Shown: positions 52,938 to 63,575, counted from the first letter of the stretch. The stretch: 64,000 nt of DNA from Streptomyces sp. 1331.2 (GCF_900199205.1 NZ_OBMJ01000001.1:3227001-3291000); one strand, 5' to 3'. A program made the numbers and translations. Notes: generated by a model not told the origin, from the letters alone.

Positions 52938-53726
52938 GTGCTGAGCACCCGATCGCTCTTCAACGAGATCTACCGGAACGACCAGGCCTACCAGCTGTTC
53001 TGCAGCATCGCGGCCGGCGGCGAGGACCAGGGCGGCTGGGAGAACGAGCGGATCACCACTCTCACCAGTGATCCGGTCCTCGCCCCGAAGATCGCCCGGC
53101 ACGGCGCCGACGAACGCAAGCACGGCCGGATCTTCACCCAGCTGCTGAGCAAGCGCGGCCTGCCCAAGGTGCCGGTCCCGGCCGAGGCCGACTACTGCAT
53201 GCTGCTGGAGCGCCAGGGCGTCGGCCTCTCCCACGAACGGCTGAACAGCGACGTCCCGCTGACCGAGCGCGAGATCATCACCTACCTCGCGCACAGCCGG
53301 GTCACCGAGCAGCGCGCCGCCGAGCAGATGCGCCAGCTGGTCAAGGTGTACGGCGACAACCCCGAGCTCGGCCGGGCGATGCGGATGATCTCCGCCGACG
53401 AGGACAACCACCTCGCGTACTGCCACGAGGAGCTGCTGCGGCTGAAGGCCGAGGGCCACGGCCCGTACATCCGGCACGCCCTGGAGACGAGCGCCCGCGG
53501 CGAGATCCGCACCCACCGGGACGTCGGCCTCGCGGTGACCGCCCGGATGGCGCGGATCCTGCGCTGGCCACGCTGGCAGCTGGCCGTGGTCACCCTCGGG
53601 GTGCACGCGCTCTACCTGTACGACCTCGCCTACGGCTGGCGCCGGATGGTCACCCTGCGGATGCCGGAGCGCCGCAACGCCCTGGGCACCCCGGCCCCGC
53701 CGCACGCGGAGCACGAGCTGCTCTGA
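52938..53726 (+). CDS. ferritin-like di-iron protein of unknown function
   Basis: This 262-residue helical protein has two ExxH motifs, in GADERKHGRIF (near residue 57) and SADEDNHLAYCHEEL (near residue 155), plus an acidic helix EREIITYLAHSRVTEQRAAEQM. This is the metal pattern of ferritin-like di-iron enzymes. The C-terminal VHALYLYDLAYGWRRMV may touch the membrane. The GTG start follows GAGGAGGCGCC-like AGGAGGCGCC. Confidence 0.8.
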   Translation: MLSTRSLFNEIYRNDQAYQLFCSIAAGGEDQGGWENERITTLTSDPVLAPKIARHGADERKHGRIFTQLLSKRGLPKVPVPAEADYCMLLERQGVGLSHERLNSDVPLTEREIITYLAHSRVTEQRAAEQMRQLVKVYGDNPELGRAMRMISADEDNHLAYCHEELLRLKAEGHGPYIRHALETSARGEIRTHRDVGLAVTARMARILRWPRWQLAVVTLGVHALYLYDLAYGWRRMVTLRMPERRNALGTPAPPHAEHELL

Positions 53727-53761
53727 GCCGCCGCACGGCGCCAGTACGGCGCCCGGTGCCG

Positions 53762-54367
53762 TTACCGGCCGATGATGAGGCTCATCGCCTCGGCCCGGGT
53801 GGCCGCGTCGCGCAGCTGGCCGCGCACGCACGAGGTGATGGTCTTGGCGCCGGGCTTGCGGATGCCGCGCATCGACATGCACATGTGCTCGCACTCGACC
53901 ACGACGATCGCCCCGCGCGGCTCCAGGATCCGCATCAGCGCGTCGGCCACCTGGCTGGTGAGCCGTTCCTGCACCTGCGGCCGGCGGGCGTAGACGTCGA
54001 CCAGCCGGGCCAGCTTGGACAGGCCGGTGATCTTTCCGCTGGTGGACGGGATGTAGCCGACGTGCGCCACGCCGCGGAACGGCACCAGGTGGTGCTCGCA
54101 GACCGACGTCAGCTCGATGTCCTTGACCAGCACCATCTCGTCGTGGCCGAGGTCGAAGGTCGTGGTGAGGACGTCCTCCGGCTCCTGCCAGAGGCCCGCG
54201 AATATCTCCTTGTAGGCACGCGCCACCCGGGCCGGGGTCTCCAGCAGGCCCTCGCGGTCCGGGTCCTCCCCGACGGCGAGCAGCAGCTCGCGGATGGCGT
54301 TCTCGGCCCGCTTCTGGTCGAAGGCACCGACGGCGGGCGGACCGTCGAGCGTCACCGGGTCGATCAT
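53762..54367 (-). CDS. folE: GTP cyclohydrolase I
   Basis: This 201-residue type I enzyme has zinc-binding CEHHLVPF and the [33 protein letters not shown] motifs. It turns GTP into dihydroneopterin triphosphate, the first folate step. It follows ftsH on the same strand with a hairpin in between. Confidence 0.97.
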   Translation of the reverse strand: MIDPVTLDGPPAVGAFDQKRAENAIRELLLAVGEDPDREGLLETPARVARAYKEIFAGLWQEPEDVLTTTFDLGHDEMVLVKDIELTSVCEHHLVPFRGVAHVGYIPSTSGKITGLSKLARLVDVYARRPQVQERLTSQVADALMRILEPRGAIVVVECEHMCMSMRGIRKPGAKTITSCVRGQLRDAATRAEAMSLIIGR

Positions 54368-54410
54368 GCGGGCCTCGCTTACATGTGGGAAGACTCTGGC
54401 TGAACAGCAC

Positions 54411-54454
54411 GGATGCCGCGCCTCCAGGGTACAAACCCTGGTGACGCGGCATCC
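54411..54454 (-). terminator. hairpin between ftsH and folE
   Basis: GGATGCCGCG-CCT-CCAGGGT (54411-54430) pairs with ACCCTGG-TGA-CGCGGCATCC (54435-54454) around a 4-base loop, with a symmetrical internal bulge. Confidence 0.85.
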
Positions 54455-54474
54455 ATTCCCTACGGTCCGGGCGC

Positions 54475-56532
54475 TCAGCTCTCGGTCGGCGGCTCGGCGG
54501 CCGGCATCGGCGGGAGCTTCACGACGTCCACCGGAGCGGTGTCCCCCGCGGCGGCGGCGCCGTTGGTGAGCGCCAGCTCCTTCGGCGACTGAACCGGCGG
54601 CCGGGTGGACGGCGTACGGCGGGCGGAGCCCGTCCAGGCCGGCCGGGCCGGGCGCTTGACGATCGGGGCGAAGATCTCGGCGATCTGCTCCTTGTTCAGG
54701 GTCTCCTTCTCCAGGAGCTCCAGGACCAGGTTGTCGAGCACGTCGCGGTTCTCGACCAGGATCTCCCAGGCCTCGTTGTGCGCGCTCTCGATGAGCTTCT
54801 TGACCTCTTCGTCGACCAGCCCGGCGACCTCTTCCGAGTAGTCGCGCTGGTGGCCCATCTCGCGGCCGAGGAACGGCTCCGAGTTGTCGCTGCCGAACTT
54901 GATCGCACCCAGGCGCTCGGTCATGCCGTACTGGGTGACCATGGCCCGCGCCGTGGCGGTGGCCTTCTCGATGTCGTTCGAGGCACCGGTGGTCGGGTCG
55001 TGGAAGACCAGCTCCTCCGCCGCGCGCCCGCCCAGCATGTAGGCCAGCTGGTCGAGCATCTCGTTGCGGGTGGTGGAGTACTTGTCCTCGTCCGGCAGCA
55101 CCATGGTGTAGCCGAGGGCCCGGCCGCGGGACAGGATGGTGATCTTGTGCACCGGGTCGCTGTACTGGCAGGCCGCCGCGACCAGGGCGTGGCCGCCCTC
55201 GTGGTACGCGGTGATCTTCTTCTCCTTGTCGGACATGATCCGCGTGCGCTTCTGCGGACCCGCCACGACGCGGTCGATCGCCTCGTCCAGGATGCCGTTG
55301 TCGATCAGCTTCTTGTCCGAGCGGGCGGTCAGCAGCGCCGCCTCGTTCAGGACGTTCGACAGGTCGGCACCGGTGAAGCCGGGGGTGCGCTTGGCGACGG
55401 CCGACAGGTCGACGTCGGGCGCGATCGGCTTGCCCTTCTGGTGCACCTTGAGGATGTCCAGGCGGCCCTGGAGGTCGGGGCGCTCAACCGCGATCTGGCG
55501 GTCGAAGCGGCCCGGGCGCAGCAGCGCCGGGTCCAGGATGTCGGGGCGGTTGGTCGCGGCGATCAGGATCACGCCGCCCTTGACGTCGAAGCCGTCCATC
55601 TCGACCAGCAGCTGGTTGAGGGTCTGCTCGCGCTCGTCGTGGCCGCCGCCGAGACCCGCACCGCGGTGCCGGCCGACGGCGTCGATCTCGTCGACGAAGA
55701 TGATCGCCGGGGCGTTCGCCTTGGCCTGCTCGAAGAGGTCGCGGACGCGGCTGGCGCCGACACCGACGAACATCTCGACGAAGTCCGAGCCGGAGATCGA
55801 GTAGAACGGCACCCCGGCCTCGCCCGCGACGGCACGCGCCAGCAGGGTCTTGCCGGTTCCGGGCGGGCCGTAGAGCAGCACACCCTTGGGGATCTTGGCG
55901 CCGACGGCCTGGAACTTGGCCGGCTCCTGCAGGAACTCCTTGATCTCGTGGAGCTCCTCGACCGCCTCGTCGGCACCGGCGACGTCGGCGAAGGTGGTCT
56001 TCGGGGTGTCCTTGGTGAGCAGCTTGGCCTTGGACTTGCCGAACTGCATGACCCGGGAGCCGCCGCCCTGCATCTGGTTCATCAGGAACAGGAAGACCAG
56101 GACGATGATCACGATCGGGAGCATCGACAGCAGCAGGCTGACGAAGGTGCTCTGCTTCTCCGGGCTGACGGTGTAGCCCTCGGCGAGCGTGCTCGCGTCC
56201 TTGTCGTTGATCTGGGCCTGCAGCTTGTCGGCGATCGCGACGCCCTGGTCGCCGATGTACGAGGCCTGGAACTTGGTGCCGGACGGGACCTTGCCCGTAC
56301 CGGCGTTGGGCAGCGTTGCGCCGTCCTTCAGCTGGATCTTGATCGTGTTCGAGTCACCGGTGGTGATCTGCGCCGACTTGACATTGTGCGCGTCGATCGC
56401 CGCGACCACCTGACCGGTGTCCACCGTCTTGTAGCCGTTCGAATCCGAAACGACCTGCATCAACACGATGACGGCGAGGACGGCCAGCACGATCCACATG
56501 ATCGGCGCACGGAAGTATCGCTTGACGTCCAT
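54475..56532 (-). CDS. ftsH: ATP-dependent zinc metalloprotease FtsH
   Basis: This is a 685-residue protein with two membrane helices (residues 11-27 and 131-151) enclosing a 100-residue outer domain. The AAA module has Walker A GPPGTGKT (222-229), Walker [10 protein letters not shown] and [23 protein letters not shown]. The protease has HEGGH (444-448). A C-terminal proline-rich tail follows. It degrades membrane and regulatory proteins. ATG 56532 ([10 protein letters not shown]) is preferred over 56568. Confidence 0.97.
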   Translation of the reverse strand: MDVKRYFRAPIMWIVLAVLAVIVLMQVVSDSNGYKTVDTGQVVAAIDAHNVKSAQITTGDSNTIKIQLKDGATLPNAGTGKVPSGTKFQASYIGDQGVAIADKLQAQINDKDASTLAEGYTVSPEKQSTFVSLLLSMLPIVIIVLVFLFLMNQMQGGGSRVMQFGKSKAKLLTKDTPKTTFADVAGADEAVEELHEIKEFLQEPAKFQAVGAKIPKGVLLYGPPGTGKTLLARAVAGEAGVPFYSISGSDFVEMFVGVGASRVRDLFEQAKANAPAIIFVDEIDAVGRHRGAGLGGGHDEREQTLNQLLVEMDGFDVKGGVILIAATNRPDILDPALLRPGRFDRQIAVERPDLQGRLDILKVHQKGKPIAPDVDLSAVAKRTPGFTGADLSNVLNEAALLTARSDKKLIDNGILDEAIDRVVAGPQKRTRIMSDKEKKITAYHEGGHALVAAACQYSDPVHKITILSRGRALGYTMVLPDEDKYSTTRNEMLDQLAYMLGGRAAEELVFHDPTTGASNDIEKATATARAMVTQYGMTERLGAIKFGSDNSEPFLGREMGHQRDYSEEVAGLVDEEVKKLIESAHNEAWEILVENRDVLDNLVLELLEKETLNKEQIAEIFAPIVKRPARPAWTGSARRTPSTRPPVQSPKELALTNGAAAAGDTAPVDVVKLPPMPAAEPPTES

Positions 56533-56711
56533 CCATGCGGGGCGTTGCCGCCCCGTCCCTCCTGCCACTCAACGGCGCCGTGTGGCTGTGGGCCGCGGCG
56601 CATCCGGTCGGTGCTCATGTGAAGAGCGGTTTATTGGACCGTACCGCAGTCGGACCCACCGATGGCGGGAGCGCGGCGACACGGCTTGCTTCTTCGGTCC
56701 CCCGGTCCAAC

Positions 56712-56739
56712 GGGCGGGAACGACCTACTGTTCCCGCCC
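56712..56739 (-). terminator. hairpin downstream of hpt
   Basis: GGGCGGGAAC (56712-56721) pairs with GTTCCCGCCC (56730-56739) around an 8-base loop, 18 bases past the hpt stop on the minus strand. Confidence 0.85.
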
Positions 56740-56756
56740 CTAGCCCGAACGGACCC

Positions 56757-57296
56757 TCAGCCGCCGTAGACGTGCGGGGCGAGGGTGCCGATGAAGGGGA
56801 GGTTACGCAGCTTCTCCGCGTAGTCCAGGCCGTAGCCCACCACGAACTCGTTCGGGATGTCGAAACCGACGTACTTCACGTCGATCTCGACCTTGGCCGC
56901 GTCCGGCTTGCGCAGCAGGGTGCAGACCTCCAGCGAGGCCGGGCCGCGCGAACCCAGGTTGCCCAGCAGCCAGGACAGCGTCAGACCGGAGTCGATGATG
57001 TCCTCGACGATCAGGACGTCACGGCCGGCGATGTCGGTGTCCAGGTCCTTCAGGATCCGCACCACGCCGGAGGACTTGGTACCCATCCCGTACGAGGAGA
57101 CGGCCATCCAGTCCATGGTGACCTGCGAGTGCAGGGCCCGGGCGAGGTCGGCCATGACCATCACGGCACCCTTGAGGACGCCGACGATCAGCAGGTCCTT
57201 GCCTGCGTAGTCCCGGTCGATGCGCTCGGCCAGCTCCAGGAGCTTGGCGTCGATCTCGTCCTTGCTGATGAGCACCTTCGCGAGGTCAGCGCCCAT
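56757..57296 (-). CDS. hpt: hypoxanthine phosphoribosyltransferase
   Basis: This 179-residue HPRT has [19 protein letters not shown] at the N-terminus, PRPP loop [14 protein letters not shown] and the late [25 protein letters not shown]. It salvages hypoxanthine and guanine. The ATG at 57296 matches the usual MGxDL start. It follows tilS by 86 bases, the conserved tilS-hpt-ftsH order. Confidence 0.96.
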   Translation of the reverse strand: MGADLAKVLISKDEIDAKLLELAERIDRDYAGKDLLIVGVLKGAVMVMADLARALHSQVTMDWMAVSSYGMGTKSSGVVRILKDLDTDIAGRDVLIVEDIIDSGLTLSWLLGNLGSRGPASLEVCTLLRKPDAAKVEIDVKYVGFDIPNEFVVGYGLDYAEKLRNLPFIGTLAPHVYGG

Positions 57297-57382
57297 GTCG
57301 TTCTGGTCCACCGGGGATACGTCCTCAAACGTTCGGGGTCTGTGTGGCCGGCGGCCGGCTCCCCCGGGGCATGCCTCGCCCG

Positions 57383-58510
57383 TCAGTCGCCCTGCCGCCG
57401 AAAGACCAGCGTGCCACACCTGCGGGTGGCCTCGACTCCCCCGGGTAGGTGCAGCGGCCCCTGGCCGCGCCATCCGGTGACCAGCAGGTCGATCGTCTCC
57501 AGGTGCCGGGCGAACAGGTCCCCGGCCGGACAGCCCGCGCGCAGCGCGGCCCGGCGCAGCACCCGGCGGCGCACGGCCGGCGGCAGTTCGGCCAGTTTCA
57601 CGGCGTCCAGGGCCCCTTCGCCGGTACGGAGGTCGCGTTCGGCCAGGGAGGCCCACTGGTCGAGGGCGTCGGCGTCGTCGCGGAACAGCCGGGCGGTACG
57701 GGCCAGGGCCTCGACCACGCCACCGCCCAGGTGCTTCTCCAGGACGGGCAGCACCTCGTGCCGGACCCGGGAGCGGGTGTAGGCGGGATCACAGTTGTGC
57801 GGGTCGTCCCAGACCGGGATCGACTGGGCGGAGCAGGCCTGCCGGGTGGCGGCCCGGTCCAGCTCCAGCAGCGGGCGGCGGTAGCGGCCCTTCTGGGCCG
57901 GCATCCCGGCCAGCGAGCGGGCGCCCGAACCGCGGGCCAGGCCCAGCAGTACGGTCTCGGCCTGGTCGTCCCGGGTGTGGCCGAGCAGGACGGCGATCGC
58001 GCCGTGGCGGTCGGCGGCCTCGTCCAGGGCCGCGTAGCGGGCGTCCCGGGCGGCGGCCTCCGGGCCGCCGGTGCGCCCGACGCGCACCGGGATCGCCTCG
58101 ACCGGGTCGAGACCGAGCGAGCGCAGCCGCTCGGCCACCTGGGCGGCGCGCTCGGCGGAGCCGGCCTGCAGACCGTGGTCGACGGTGACCGCGCCGACCC
58201 GCAGGCCGATCTTGGGGGCCTCGAAGGCGGCGGCGATGGCCAGGGCCATCGAGTCCGCGCCGCCGCTGACGGCGACCAGGACCAGCGGCGAGCCGGGCGC
58301 GGCCGGGGTGCGGGGCAGCCCGGACGGATGGCGTGCGGCGTTGCCGATCAGGGTGGTGCCGACGGCGGCACCCACCAGCGGCGCCCCGGCCGGGCGCTCG
58401 CGGGGCTCGCGCACGGGCGCGGTGAAGGTGGAACCGGCCTCGGCGGCGAGGTCGGTGAGCGTGCGGCGAACGGCCAGGCGTATCGCGGCGACGGCGGGGT
58501 GAGGGCCCAC
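57383..58510 (-). CDS. tilS: tRNA(Ile)-lysidine synthase
   Basis: This 375-residue TilS has the PP-loop [13 protein letters not shown] near residue 80, [11 protein letters not shown] and [20 protein letters not shown]. The C-terminal domain is short, as in actinobacteria. It adds lysine to C34 of the ileucine CAU anticodon tRNA. The GTG at 58510 starts a 70-residue extension before the PP-loop. Confidence 0.95.
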   Translation of the reverse strand: MGPHPAVAAIRLAVRRTLTDLAAEAGSTFTAPVREPRERPAGAPLVGAAVGTTLIGNAARHPSGLPRTPAAPGSPLVLVAVSGGADSMALAIAAAFEAPKIGLRVGAVTVDHGLQAGSAERAAQVAERLRSLGLDPVEAIPVRVGRTGGPEAAARDARYAALDEAADRHGAIAVLLGHTRDDQAETVLLGLARGSGARSLAGMPAQKGRYRRPLLELDRAATRQACSAQSIPVWDDPHNCDPAYTRSRVRHEVLPVLEKHLGGGVVEALARTARLFRDDADALDQWASLAERDLRTGEGALDAVKLAELPPAVRRRVLRRAALRAGCPAGDLFARHLETIDLLVTGWRGQGPLHLPGGVEATRRCGTLVFRRQGD

Positions 58511-58811
58511 GGCGGACGACTCCTCGACGGAGGGGACAGGGCTGCGGCTGACGCGGTGAGCCGCGCAGTCGCGTAGCGCGGCGTTACCGGGCGCTCACAG
58601 ATGGTGGCAGAAAGGAGCGACCCGCTACGCCACCCGCGCCACCGGTACGACCACCGTCCCACGTTCGGGTGAATGAAGAAACGCTTCTTCACCCGTCATC
58701 TGCCCGATTGGACCACTCGTACGAGCGGGTTTGACCGGCCGGGCGCCGCTTGCCGCCCGGCTCACGGGCGCGGCGGCGGCCCGGTCGGCCCACCCGGGAG
58801 GCTCGGGGCGC

Positions 58812-59984
58812 TCAGCGGGCCACCCGGGCCACCCAGGCGGCCGGGTCGTGGATCTCGTCCTTGGTCGGCAGCGTGTTCGGGGAGGTCCACACCCGGTTGA
58901 ACCCCTCCATGCCGACCCGCTCCACCACGCCGCGCACGAACACCGCGCCGTCCTGGTACTGGCGCAGCTTGGCGTCCATGCCCAGCAGCCGGCGCAGCAG
59001 CAGGTCCAGCCGGTTCGCGCCGCGGTCCCGGCGCTGCTGGAACTTCTCCCGGATCTCCGCGACGGTCGGCACGACGGCCGGGCCGACACCGTCCATCACC
59101 ACGTCCGCGTGGCCCTCCAGCAGCGACATCACTGCCGTCAGCCGGCCGAGGATCTCGCGCTGGGCCGGCGACTGGACGATCTCCAGCAGGTTCGAGGAGG
59201 AGGCGCCCTCCCGGCCGCCGACGCCCGGCAGGCCGCCGAGCGAACCCGCCGCGTCCCGCAGGCGGTCCAGCAGGGCGCCCGGCTCGACGTCCGTCTCGGC
59301 GAGGAAGGACTGCACCTCGGACTGGATGTGGTCGCGCAGCCACGGCACCGCGGTGAACTGCGTCCGGTGCGTCTCCTCGTGCAGGCAGACCCAGAGCCGG
59401 AAGTCGGACGGGTCGACGTCCAGCTCCCGCTCGACGTGCACGATGTTCGGCGCCACCAGCAGCAGCCGGCCGGGACCGGGGCCGTCCGGACCCAGCCGCG
59501 GCTTGTCGAACAGGGCCGCCGGGGAGTCCGGGGCCTCCAGCGGGGGCTCCGCCGGGGCGAAGGTCTCGTACTGGCCCAGCACCTTGGTCGCCAGGAAGGC
59601 CAGCAGCGCCCCGACCTCGATGCCGGTGGCCTTCTCCCCCACGGTGCCGAGCATCCCGGCCGTCGCGCTGTTCGCCCGCCGCGCCTGGAGCTTCTCCACC
59701 AGCGGCTGGACCACCGTACGGAAGCCCGCCACGTTGGCCCGCACCCACCCCGGGCGGTCCACCACCAGCACCGGCGTCGCCGTGGCCTGGGCCAGGCTCG
59801 ACGACCGCATGCCGGTGAACGCCCGTACGTGCTCCTCCGCCTCCAGGGCGTGCCGGCGCAGCTCGGCGACCACCGCCGCCGCCTCCGCCCGGCTCACCTC
59901 GGGCCCCGGCCGAACCAGCCTGGTCGCAGTCGCGACCGCGAGGTTCCAGTCGACCATGTCAGCACCGCCACTCGCGCTCGTCAT
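58812..59984 (-). CDS. zinc-dependent metalloprotease-like protein (DUF2342)
   Basis: This 390-residue protein belongs to the actinobacterial DUF2342/zinc-dependent metalloprotease family, also tagged F420-biosynthesis-associated. The metal motif HEETH (in LWVCLHEETHRTQF) supplies two zinc ligands. VVMDGVGPAVVPTVAEIREKFQQRR and the C-terminal VERVGMEGFNRVWTSPNTLPTKDEI are family features. No signal peptide is seen. It lies between tilS and dacB. Its ATG is at 59984. Confidence 0.88.
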   Translation of the reverse strand: MTSASGGADMVDWNLAVATATRLVRPGPEVSRAEAAAVVAELRRHALEAEEHVRAFTGMRSSSLAQATATPVLVVDRPGWVRANVAGFRTVVQPLVEKLQARRANSATAGMLGTVGEKATGIEVGALLAFLATKVLGQYETFAPAEPPLEAPDSPAALFDKPRLGPDGPGPGRLLLVAPNIVHVERELDVDPSDFRLWVCLHEETHRTQFTAVPWLRDHIQSEVQSFLAETDVEPGALLDRLRDAAGSLGGLPGVGGREGASSSNLLEIVQSPAQREILGRLTAVMSLLEGHADVVMDGVGPAVVPTVAEIREKFQQRRDRGANRLDLLLRRLLGMDAKLRQYQDGAVFVRGVVERVGMEGFNRVWTSPNTLPTKDEIHDPAAWVARVAR

Positions 59985-60058
59985 GCCCTCACCGTACGTG
60001 CTCCCCACCGCCTGCGGGAGCCACCCGCGGCGAACGCCTGCCGCGGGGATCCCCGGTG

Positions 60059-61690
60059 TCAGTGGCAGCCGCAGGCGGCGAGGTGGGCGGCGACGCGGTC
60101 CATGGCGGCGCGGGTGGCGTCGACGGAGGCCGTGGCCGGGGTGCGGGTCATGACGGCGAAGGCGAGCAGGCGGCCGTCGGCGTCGACGACGGTGCCGGCC
60201 AGGGTGTTGACGGCGCTGAGGGTGCCGGTCTTGGCGCGGATCAGGCCGGCCGCGTCGGCGGCGCCCGATCCGGAGCCGTACCGCTTGCCGAGGGTGCCGG
60301 TGAAGCCCGCGACCGGGAGGCCGGTGAGCACCGGGCGCAGGGCCGGGTGTTGCTCGGAGGCGGCCAGCGAGAGCAGCCGGACCAGGACCGCGGGCGGGAT
60401 CGCGTTGTTCGGGTTCAGGCCGCTGCCGTCGTTGAGGGTCACGTTCGCCATCGGCACGCCCAGCCTGGTGAGCTCCTGGGTGACGGCGGTGACCGCCCCC
60501 TCGAAGCCGGCCGGCTGGTGGGCGGCGAGGGCGGCCTGACGGGCGATCGCCTCGGCGAGCTGGTTGTCGGAGGTGGTCAGCAGGCGCTCGACCAGCCGGT
60601 CGACGGTGGGCGACGCGACCCGGCCGAGGACTGGCGCGTCGGCCGCGGCCGGCACGACGGCGGGCTTGGCCCTGCCCTCCACGGTGATGCCGCGGAGCTT
60701 GAGCGCGGCGGCGAAGGCCTCGGCGGCCGCGCCGGCCGGGTCGGCGACCCGGGCCGGCGCGTCCTCCCGGCTCTTCGGGTCCGCCTTGGCCTCGTCCACC
60801 ATCAGCGGGACGACCAGGGCGATGTTCTGCGCGTCGTGGTTCTTGTGCTGCGGGTTGCCGGAGTACAGGGACAGGTCGTAGTCCAGCCGGACCGTGCCGG
60901 TGCCGGCCGCGGTCAGCGCGGCGGCGGTCTGCCGGGCGAGCTCGTCCAGCGAGGCGGGGGCGGTGTCGGCGTCGACCGGCTGCCCGCCGATCTGCACCTG
61001 GTCGGCGGACAGTGCGGTGAGCGTCGGGTCGCCGCCGCCGACCAGGGTGATCGTGCCCGGCTCCGCGCCGCGGACCACCCTGGTGGTCAACCGGGTGTCG
61101 CCGGGGATCAGGGACAGCGCCGCGATCGAGGTGGCCAGCTTGGTGGTGGAGGCGGGGGTGGCCGCGGTGTTCTCCGCGGAGCCGTAGAGGAGCCGGCCGT
61201 CCGCGGCGTCCGCGACGGCGAGGCCGACGTCGCCGAGGTTGCGGTCGGCGAGGGCGGCGGCGAGCGCCTGCTGGAGGCCCGGCGCGGTGGGCACGGCCGC
61301 CTCCGGGCCCGCCGCGGCCAGCACGACGGCCGGTGCGGGGGCCGGGCGGGCGGCGGACGGGTCGCCGCCGGTGGCCGGCGCGGAGGAGGACCCGGCGGGC
61401 GGCGCGGCCCGGCGGGTCGCGGTGGCGGCGCCGGTGGTGGCGCTCGGGCTCGGGCCGGCCGGGGGCTTGGCGCCGCCCTTGCCGTGGTCGCCCTTGCGGC
61501 CGTCGCGGTCGCCCTGGCCGTCGTGGCCCTCGTCCTCGCCGGGCCCGGCGCTGTGCCCGCCCGGCGGCGGGGAGGGCTGCGCGTACGCACCACCCGGGGT
61601 CAGGACCGTACTCGCGACGAGCAGCGCTGCCCCGACCAGGCCCGCGGCCGTCCCCCTGCGGCGGCGCGCCGTCCCTCCCCCTGCTCCCAC
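60059..61690 (-). CDS. dacB: D-alanyl-D-alanine carboxypeptidase (PBP4 type)
   Basis: This 543-residue class C/PBP4-type enzyme has a signal peptide ([29 protein letters not shown]) and a Pro/Gly/Asp-rich segment after it. SxxK is STTK in [10 protein letters not shown], SxN is TSDNQ and KTG is RAKTGTLS. It trims peptidoglycan stem peptides. GTG 61690 is chosen since AAAGGGG lies 7 bases ahead; GTG 61717 would add nine residues. It is divergent from ppa. Confidence 0.93.
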   Translation of the reverse strand: MGAGGGTARRRRGTAAGLVGAALLVASTVLTPGGAYAQPSPPPGGHSAGPGEDEGHDGQGDRDGRKGDHGKGGAKPPAGPSPSATTGAATATRRAAPPAGSSSAPATGGDPSAARPAPAPAVVLAAAGPEAAVPTAPGLQQALAAALADRNLGDVGLAVADAADGRLLYGSAENTAATPASTTKLATSIAALSLIPGDTRLTTRVVRGAEPGTITLVGGGDPTLTALSADQVQIGGQPVDADTAPASLDELARQTAAALTAAGTGTVRLDYDLSLYSGNPQHKNHDAQNIALVVPLMVDEAKADPKSREDAPARVADPAGAAAEAFAAALKLRGITVEGRAKPAVVPAAADAPVLGRVASPTVDRLVERLLTTSDNQLAEAIARQAALAAHQPAGFEGAVTAVTQELTRLGVPMANVTLNDGSGLNPNNAIPPAVLVRLLSLAASEQHPALRPVLTGLPVAGFTGTLGKRYGSGSGAADAAGLIRAKTGTLSAVNTLAGTVVDADGRLLAFAVMTRTPATASVDATRAAMDRVAAHLAACGCH

Positions 61691-61766
61691 CGACCGGCCC
61701 CTTTCCCGAGCACTCACTCCCGTAGGAGACACTTGGATTCTGTCAGTCCCTACCTTGGAGGAACCG

Positions 61767-62258
61767 TTGGAGTTCGACGTCCTTATCGAAATCCCGAAGG
61801 GCTCTCGTAACAAGTACGAGGTCGACCACGAGACCGGCCGCCTGCGGCTCGACCGGATGCTCTTCACCTCGACCCGCTACCCGGCCGACTACGGCTACGT
61901 CGAGGGCACGCTCGGCGAGGACGGCGACCCGCTGGACGCCCTGGTCATCCTGGACGAGCCGACCTTCCCGGGTTGCCTCATCAAGTGCCGCGCCATCGGC
62001 ATGTTCCACATGACCGACGAGGCCGGCGGCGACGACAAGCTGCTCTGCGTCCCGGCGACGGACCCGCGCTGGGAGCACCTGCGCGACATCCACCACGTGT
62101 CGGAGTTCGACCGCCTGGAGATTCAGCACTTCTTCGAGGTCTACAAGGACCTGGAGCCGGGCAAGTCCGTCGAGGGCGCCAACTGGGTCGGCCGCGCCGA
62201 GGCCGAGGCCGAGGTCACCGCTTCGATCAAGCGTCTGGCGGAGCAGGGCGGCCACTGA
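61767..62258 (+). CDS. ppa: inorganic pyrophosphatase
   Basis: This 163-residue family I PPase has [14 protein letters not shown], the signature [10 protein letters not shown] and GEDGDPLD motif. It hydrolyses pyrophosphate to drive biosynthesis. The start is a TTG at 61767, with GGAGGA 5 bases upstream; no ATG or GTG is near enough. It is divergent from dacB. Confidence 0.96.
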   Translation: MEFDVLIEIPKGSRNKYEVDHETGRLRLDRMLFTSTRYPADYGYVEGTLGEDGDPLDALVILDEPTFPGCLIKCRAIGMFHMTDEAGGDDKLLCVPATDPRWEHLRDIHHVSEFDRLEIQHFFEVYKDLEPGKSVEGANWVGRAEAEAEVTASIKRLAEQGGH

Positions 62259-62315
62259 GCCGTCGTTCCGATCTCGTTCGATCAGGTTGGTTCGAGGTAG
62301 GTCGGGACAGCCTGG

Positions 62316-62351
62316 GGCCGGGGTTCGCGGATTCGTCCGCGGGCCCCGGCC
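62316..62351 (+). terminator. hairpin downstream of ppa
   Basis: GGCCGGGG-TT-CGCGGA (62316-62331) pairs with TCCGCG-GG-CCCCGGCC (62336-62351) around the tetraloop TTCG, 57 bases past the stop. Confidence 0.85.
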
Positions 62352-62397
62352 TTCGCCGTTCCCGGAGCGGATCGCGGGCCGGGTGTGGGACGGTTTA

Positions 62398-62412
62398 CCG
62401 ACAGCCTGTCGG
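62398..62412. promoter_or_regulatory. 15-bp palindrome CCGACAGCCTGTCGG
   Basis: A perfect 7-bp dyad around one central base lies 12 bases upstream of the heme-oxygenase iron box. No regulator is assigned. Confidence 0.4.
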
Positions 62413-62423
62413 CAAAAGGTGAA

Positions 62424-62443
62424 CTCAGGTTAGGCTAACCAGA
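62424..62443. promoter_or_regulatory. iron box (DmdR/IdeR type) upstream of heme oxygenase
   Basis: CTCAGGTTAGGCTAACCAGA contains the perfect core GGTTAGGCTAACC and matches the TTAGGTTAGGCTAACCTAA consensus at 15 or more of 19 positions. It overlaps a TAGGCT -10-like element and lies 34 bases before the start, consistent with iron repression. Confidence 0.85.
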
Positions 62444-62476
62444 ATTGCCGGTCCGGTTCCGATCCCTGGAGGCCGC

Positions 62477-63145
62477 ATGCCCACGCCCGAGCCCGTCCCG
62501 TTCTCCACCGTGCTCCGCACCGCCAGCAGCGAGGAGCACGAGGCCGCCGAGCACTCCTCGTTCATGAGCCACCTGCTGAACGGACGGCTCGGCGTCGAGG
62601 CCTACGCCGACCTCACCGGCCAACTCTGGTTCGTCTACCGCGCCCTGGAGAGCCGGGCCGACCAGCTCGCCGAACACCCGCTGGCCGGCCCCTTCGTCGA
62701 CGGGGCGCTGCTGCGCACCCCCGCCATCGAGCGCGACCTGGCCCATCTGTGCGGGCCCGACTGGCGCACCGGACTGACGCCGCTGCCCGCCACCGCCGCG
62801 TACGTCGCGCGGGTCCAGGAGCTGGCCGAGCGGTGGCCGGCCGGGTACATCGCCCACCACTACACCCGCTACCTGGGCGACCTGTCGGGCGGTCAGATCA
62901 TCCGCGGCATCGCCGAGAGGACCTGGGGCTTCGAGCGCAAGGGCGACGGCGTGCGGTTCTACGTCTTCGAGGAGGTCGACAACCCGGCCGCCTTCAAGCG
63001 CGAGTACCGGGCCAAGCTGGACGCGGCCGGGGCGGCGATGGACGAGGTCGAGCGGCGCCGGGTGGTCGAGGAGTGCAAGCGGGCCTTCGTGCTCAACGGG
63101 GCGGTCTTCCGCGACCTGGACGCCCGGTACCCGCTGAGCGCGTAG
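62477..63145 (+). CDS. heme oxygenase (HmuO-like)
   Basis: This 222-residue heme oxygenase has a proximal histidine (His21 in SSEEHEAAEHSSFM), GDLSGGQ distal helix motif YLGDLSGGQIIRG and the FYVFEEVDNPAAFKREYRAKLD region. It opens heme to biliverdin, CO and iron. The iron box ties it to low iron. GGAGG precedes the ATG by 4 bases. It converges on the dodecin gene. Confidence 0.95.
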   Translation: MPTPEPVPFSTVLRTASSEEHEAAEHSSFMSHLLNGRLGVEAYADLTGQLWFVYRALESRADQLAEHPLAGPFVDGALLRTPAIERDLAHLCGPDWRTGLTPLPATAAYVARVQELAERWPAGYIAHHYTRYLGDLSGGQIIRGIAERTWGFERKGDGVRFYVFEEVDNPAAFKREYRAKLDAAGAAMDEVERRRVVEECKRAFVLNGAVFRDLDARYPLSA

Positions 63146-63174
63146 CCGTGGCTTCACGGCGGCGGCACGGCGTC

Positions 63175-63204
63175 GGCCCCGGTGGGCGGTTGCCCGCCGG
63201 GGCC
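63175..63204. terminator. hairpin between heme oxygenase and dodecin
   Basis: GGCCCCGG-T-GGGC (63175-63187) pairs with GCCC-G-CCGGGGCC (63192-63204) around a 4-base loop. Confidence 0.75.
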
Positions 63205-63225
63205 GCCCGGTGCTGCGGAGCGCGG

Positions 63226-63435
63226 TCAGTCCTCCAGCCGGAAGCCGACCTTGATGCAGACCTGGAAGTGCTTGATCCGGCCGTCCTCCAGATGGCCCCG
63301 GACCTGCGACACCTCGAACCAGTCGAGGTTGCGCAGCGTCCGGGCGGCCCGCTCCACCCCGTTGCGGATCGCGGCGTCGACGCTCTCGGTCGAGGACCCG
63401 ACGATCTCGGTCACCCGGTACACATGGTCGGTCAT
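63226..63435 (-). CDS. dodecin
   Basis: This 69-residue flavin-binding dodecin reads TDHVYRVTEIVGSSTESVDAAIRNGVERAARTLRNLDWFEVSQVRGHLEDGRIKHFQVCIKVGFRLED. The conserved tryptophan of LDWFEV and the glutamine of HFQVCIKVGF stack on flavin. It forms a dodecamer for flavin storage. The ATG at 63435 is used. Confidence 0.93.
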   Translation of the reverse strand: MTDHVYRVTEIVGSSTESVDAAIRNGVERAARTLRNLDWFEVSQVRGHLEDGRIKHFQVCIKVGFRLED

Positions 63436-63571
63436 GGCGGACTCCCTCAGCTCTGCGACGGCCCCCGGTCCACCGTGCACCGGCCCCGCGCCGCCCGCAC
63501 CCCGACGGGCTCCTCCCGGGAGTCCGCACCGGCCTGGAGGCCCTGGGAGGCCCGGGAGGCCCCCGACAGCC

Positions 63572-63575
63572 GCTA
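63572..63575. repeat. CTAG target duplication of IS701-type element
   Basis: CTAG directly precedes the IS end, which starts near 63576 with TAGGGCTTGGTCAGG. IS701-family elements duplicate a YTAR tetramer on insertion. The second copy lies outside the window. Confidence 0.5.

Noticed and set aside
54778..56622. A 614-codon plus-strand frame opposite ftsH
   Set aside because: Antisense to a certain FtsH gene; composition typical of a shadow frame.
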